Positions 63,633 through 64,000 of a stretch of 64,000 bases of DNA are shown in pieces. The notes under the pieces were generated by a model. It worked only from the letters and a program-made list of their open reading frames with translations, was not told where the DNA came from and made no database searches. The position numbers and the translations under genes were made by a program. The number at the start of each line of letters is the position of its first letter. The stretch's first letter is position 1. The stretch comes from Brevundimonas denitrificans (GTDB lineage Bacteria > Pseudomonadota > Alphaproteobacteria > Caulobacterales > Caulobacteraceae): contig NZ_BSOY01000001.1 in NCBI RefSeq assembly GCF_030160755.1, positions 60,992 to 124,991 of the forward strand, given 5' to 3'.

Positions 63633-63680
63633 GGTCCCCGAAAACAGCGGCGCACCATTTAGGCCTGACCGCCGGGGACC
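63633..63680 (-). promoter_or_regulatory. Inverted repeat covering the glyA ribosome binding site
   Basis: GGTCCCCG (63673-63680, minus-strand orientation) pairs perfectly over 8 bp with CGGGGACC (63633-63640) around a 32-base region that contains an inner 4-bp GCGG/CCGC stem. The 3' arm includes the glyA Shine-Dalgarno GGGGA. Just upstream a CCACAA-GATG-TTGTGG repeat forms another stem. Together they could make a small regulatory leader, though the loop is long and chance pairing in GC-rich DNA is possible. Confidence 0.4.
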
Positions 63681-63695
63681 ACAACATCTTGTGGG

Positions 63696-63881
63696 TCAGC
63701 GGGCGGCGAGCGCCCGTCTGAGCTTGGCCAGCGCGATCCGTTCGAGACCGTTCCGTTCCGTCGCCGGTCCGATGGCCGAGGCCTCCACCCCGGTGGCGAC
63801 GTGCACCGCCGAGCATTTCAGATAGACCCCGTTGCGGGTCAGCTCGACGATGACCTCGCCGATATCCTCAGGCGACGGCAG
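63696..63881 (-). CDS. DUF6898-like small protein overlapping the end of hemA, start unclear
   Basis: A frame of about 60 residues (EDIGEVIVELTRNGVYLKC, ATGVEASAIGPA, LERIALAKLRRALAAR) that resembles DUF6898 of alphaproteobacteria. It begins within the 3' end of hemA in another frame and continues past its stop. No ATG, GTG or TTG exists in the frame before EDIGEV; the best candidate is a CTG at 63881. Either a rare start is used, or a frameshift in the sequence hides a GTG. It could be an in-vivo frameshift extension of HemA. The function of the family is unknown. Confidence 0.5.
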   Translation of the reverse strand: MPSPEDIGEVIVELTRNGVYLKCSAVHVATGVEASAIGPATERNGLERIALAKLRRALAAR

Positions 63882-63999
63882 GGAGGCGCGCCACGTTGCA
63901 GTGTGTCCACAGCCGATCCATCGCCTTGACGAGGTCGTCCATCATGGCGTCGGTGTGGTTGGGCGACGGGGTGAAGCGCAGCCGCTCGGTGCCCTTGGG
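63868..63999 (-). CDS. hemA: 5-aminolevulinate synthase (3' end only)
   Basis: The last 43 codons of a minus-strand gene, continuing beyond the window. PKGTERLRFTPSPNHTDAMM followed by DDLVKAMDRLW is the conserved C-terminus of the PLP-dependent 5-aminolevulinate synthase that condenses glycine and succinyl-CoA in alphaproteobacteria. The protein ends in HCNVARLPAVA. It lies directly upstream of glyA, which supplies its glycine substrate, a functionally sensible order. Confidence 0.9.
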   Translation of the reverse strand, partial: PKGTERLRFTPSPNHTDAMMDDLVKAMDRLWTHCNVARLPAVA

Positions 64000-64000
64000 C

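Overview
The window looks like chromosomal backbone from a GC-rich alphaproteobacterium of the Caulobacterales, most likely Brevundimonas or a close relative. The evidence is a divK-pleD pair whose key residues sit at the Caulobacter positions, a class I lysyl-tRNA synthetase, TamA-TamB, an AST arginine-catabolic operon, a RibBX-type ribB, and a GyrA with Ala and Met at the two quinolone-resistance positions, a combination I recall from Brevundimonas diminuta. GTG and TTG starts and 1-4 nt stop/start overlaps are common. There are no rRNA genes, insertion sequences, CRISPR arrays or phage structural genes. No gene-free stretch exceeds 300 bases; the longest is about 255 bases (7102-7356, the lysK/hsp20 divergent region).

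Layout. 1-4.7 kb: 3' end of a hybrid histidine kinase, two overlapping hotdog thioesterases, a locus of two tandem paralogue pairs of unknown function (two small helical proteins, two small membrane proteins), then an S24 (LexA/CI-like) regulator. 4.8-12.4 kb: an SH3/glycine-zipper envelope protein, lysK, hsp20, small conserved proteins, the queuosine genes queA and tgt, a lipoprotein and tRNA-Lys. 12.4-22.4 kb: CaiB-type CoA transferase/racemase, second hybrid kinase, tamA-tamB, a membrane protein. 22.4-30.9 kb: a tightly packed operon with an M20 hydrolase, astA, astD, astB, two GNAT acetyltransferases, two membrane proteins and an MFS transporter. 30.8-34.3 kb: a LytTR regulator divergent from a frameshifted acyltransferase, phhA and hspQ.

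34.4-46.8 kb: Ppx/GppA phosphatase, two secreted cyclophilins, coaD, a class IV aminotransferase, gyrA, sodC, rpmG with its own promoter and terminator, pleD-divK and dinB. 46.8-54.7 kb: a PhoX-like protein, ctaA, tRNA-Pro, a merR-ihfA-fabH-plsX-yceD-cytochrome chaperone block, and bamE. 54.7-64 kb: hppA, a small exported protein, then a minus-strand run read in the order hemA, DUF6898-like gene, glyA, nrdR, ribD, ribE, ribBX, ribH, nusB, thiL.

The most notable points are these. RibD in the riboflavin operon has only its reductase domain. RibBX lacks the GTP cyclohydrolase II metal site. Tgt has lost two of its three zinc cysteines. GyrA carries naturally quinolone-insensitive residues. An M20 hydrolase heads the AST operon where AstE would be expected. 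One acyltransferase is broken by a single-base frameshift. The uncharacterised 2.2-4.0 kb locus has two strong hairpins that overlap ribosome binding sites. All family calls were made by eye from the sequence, without database searches.
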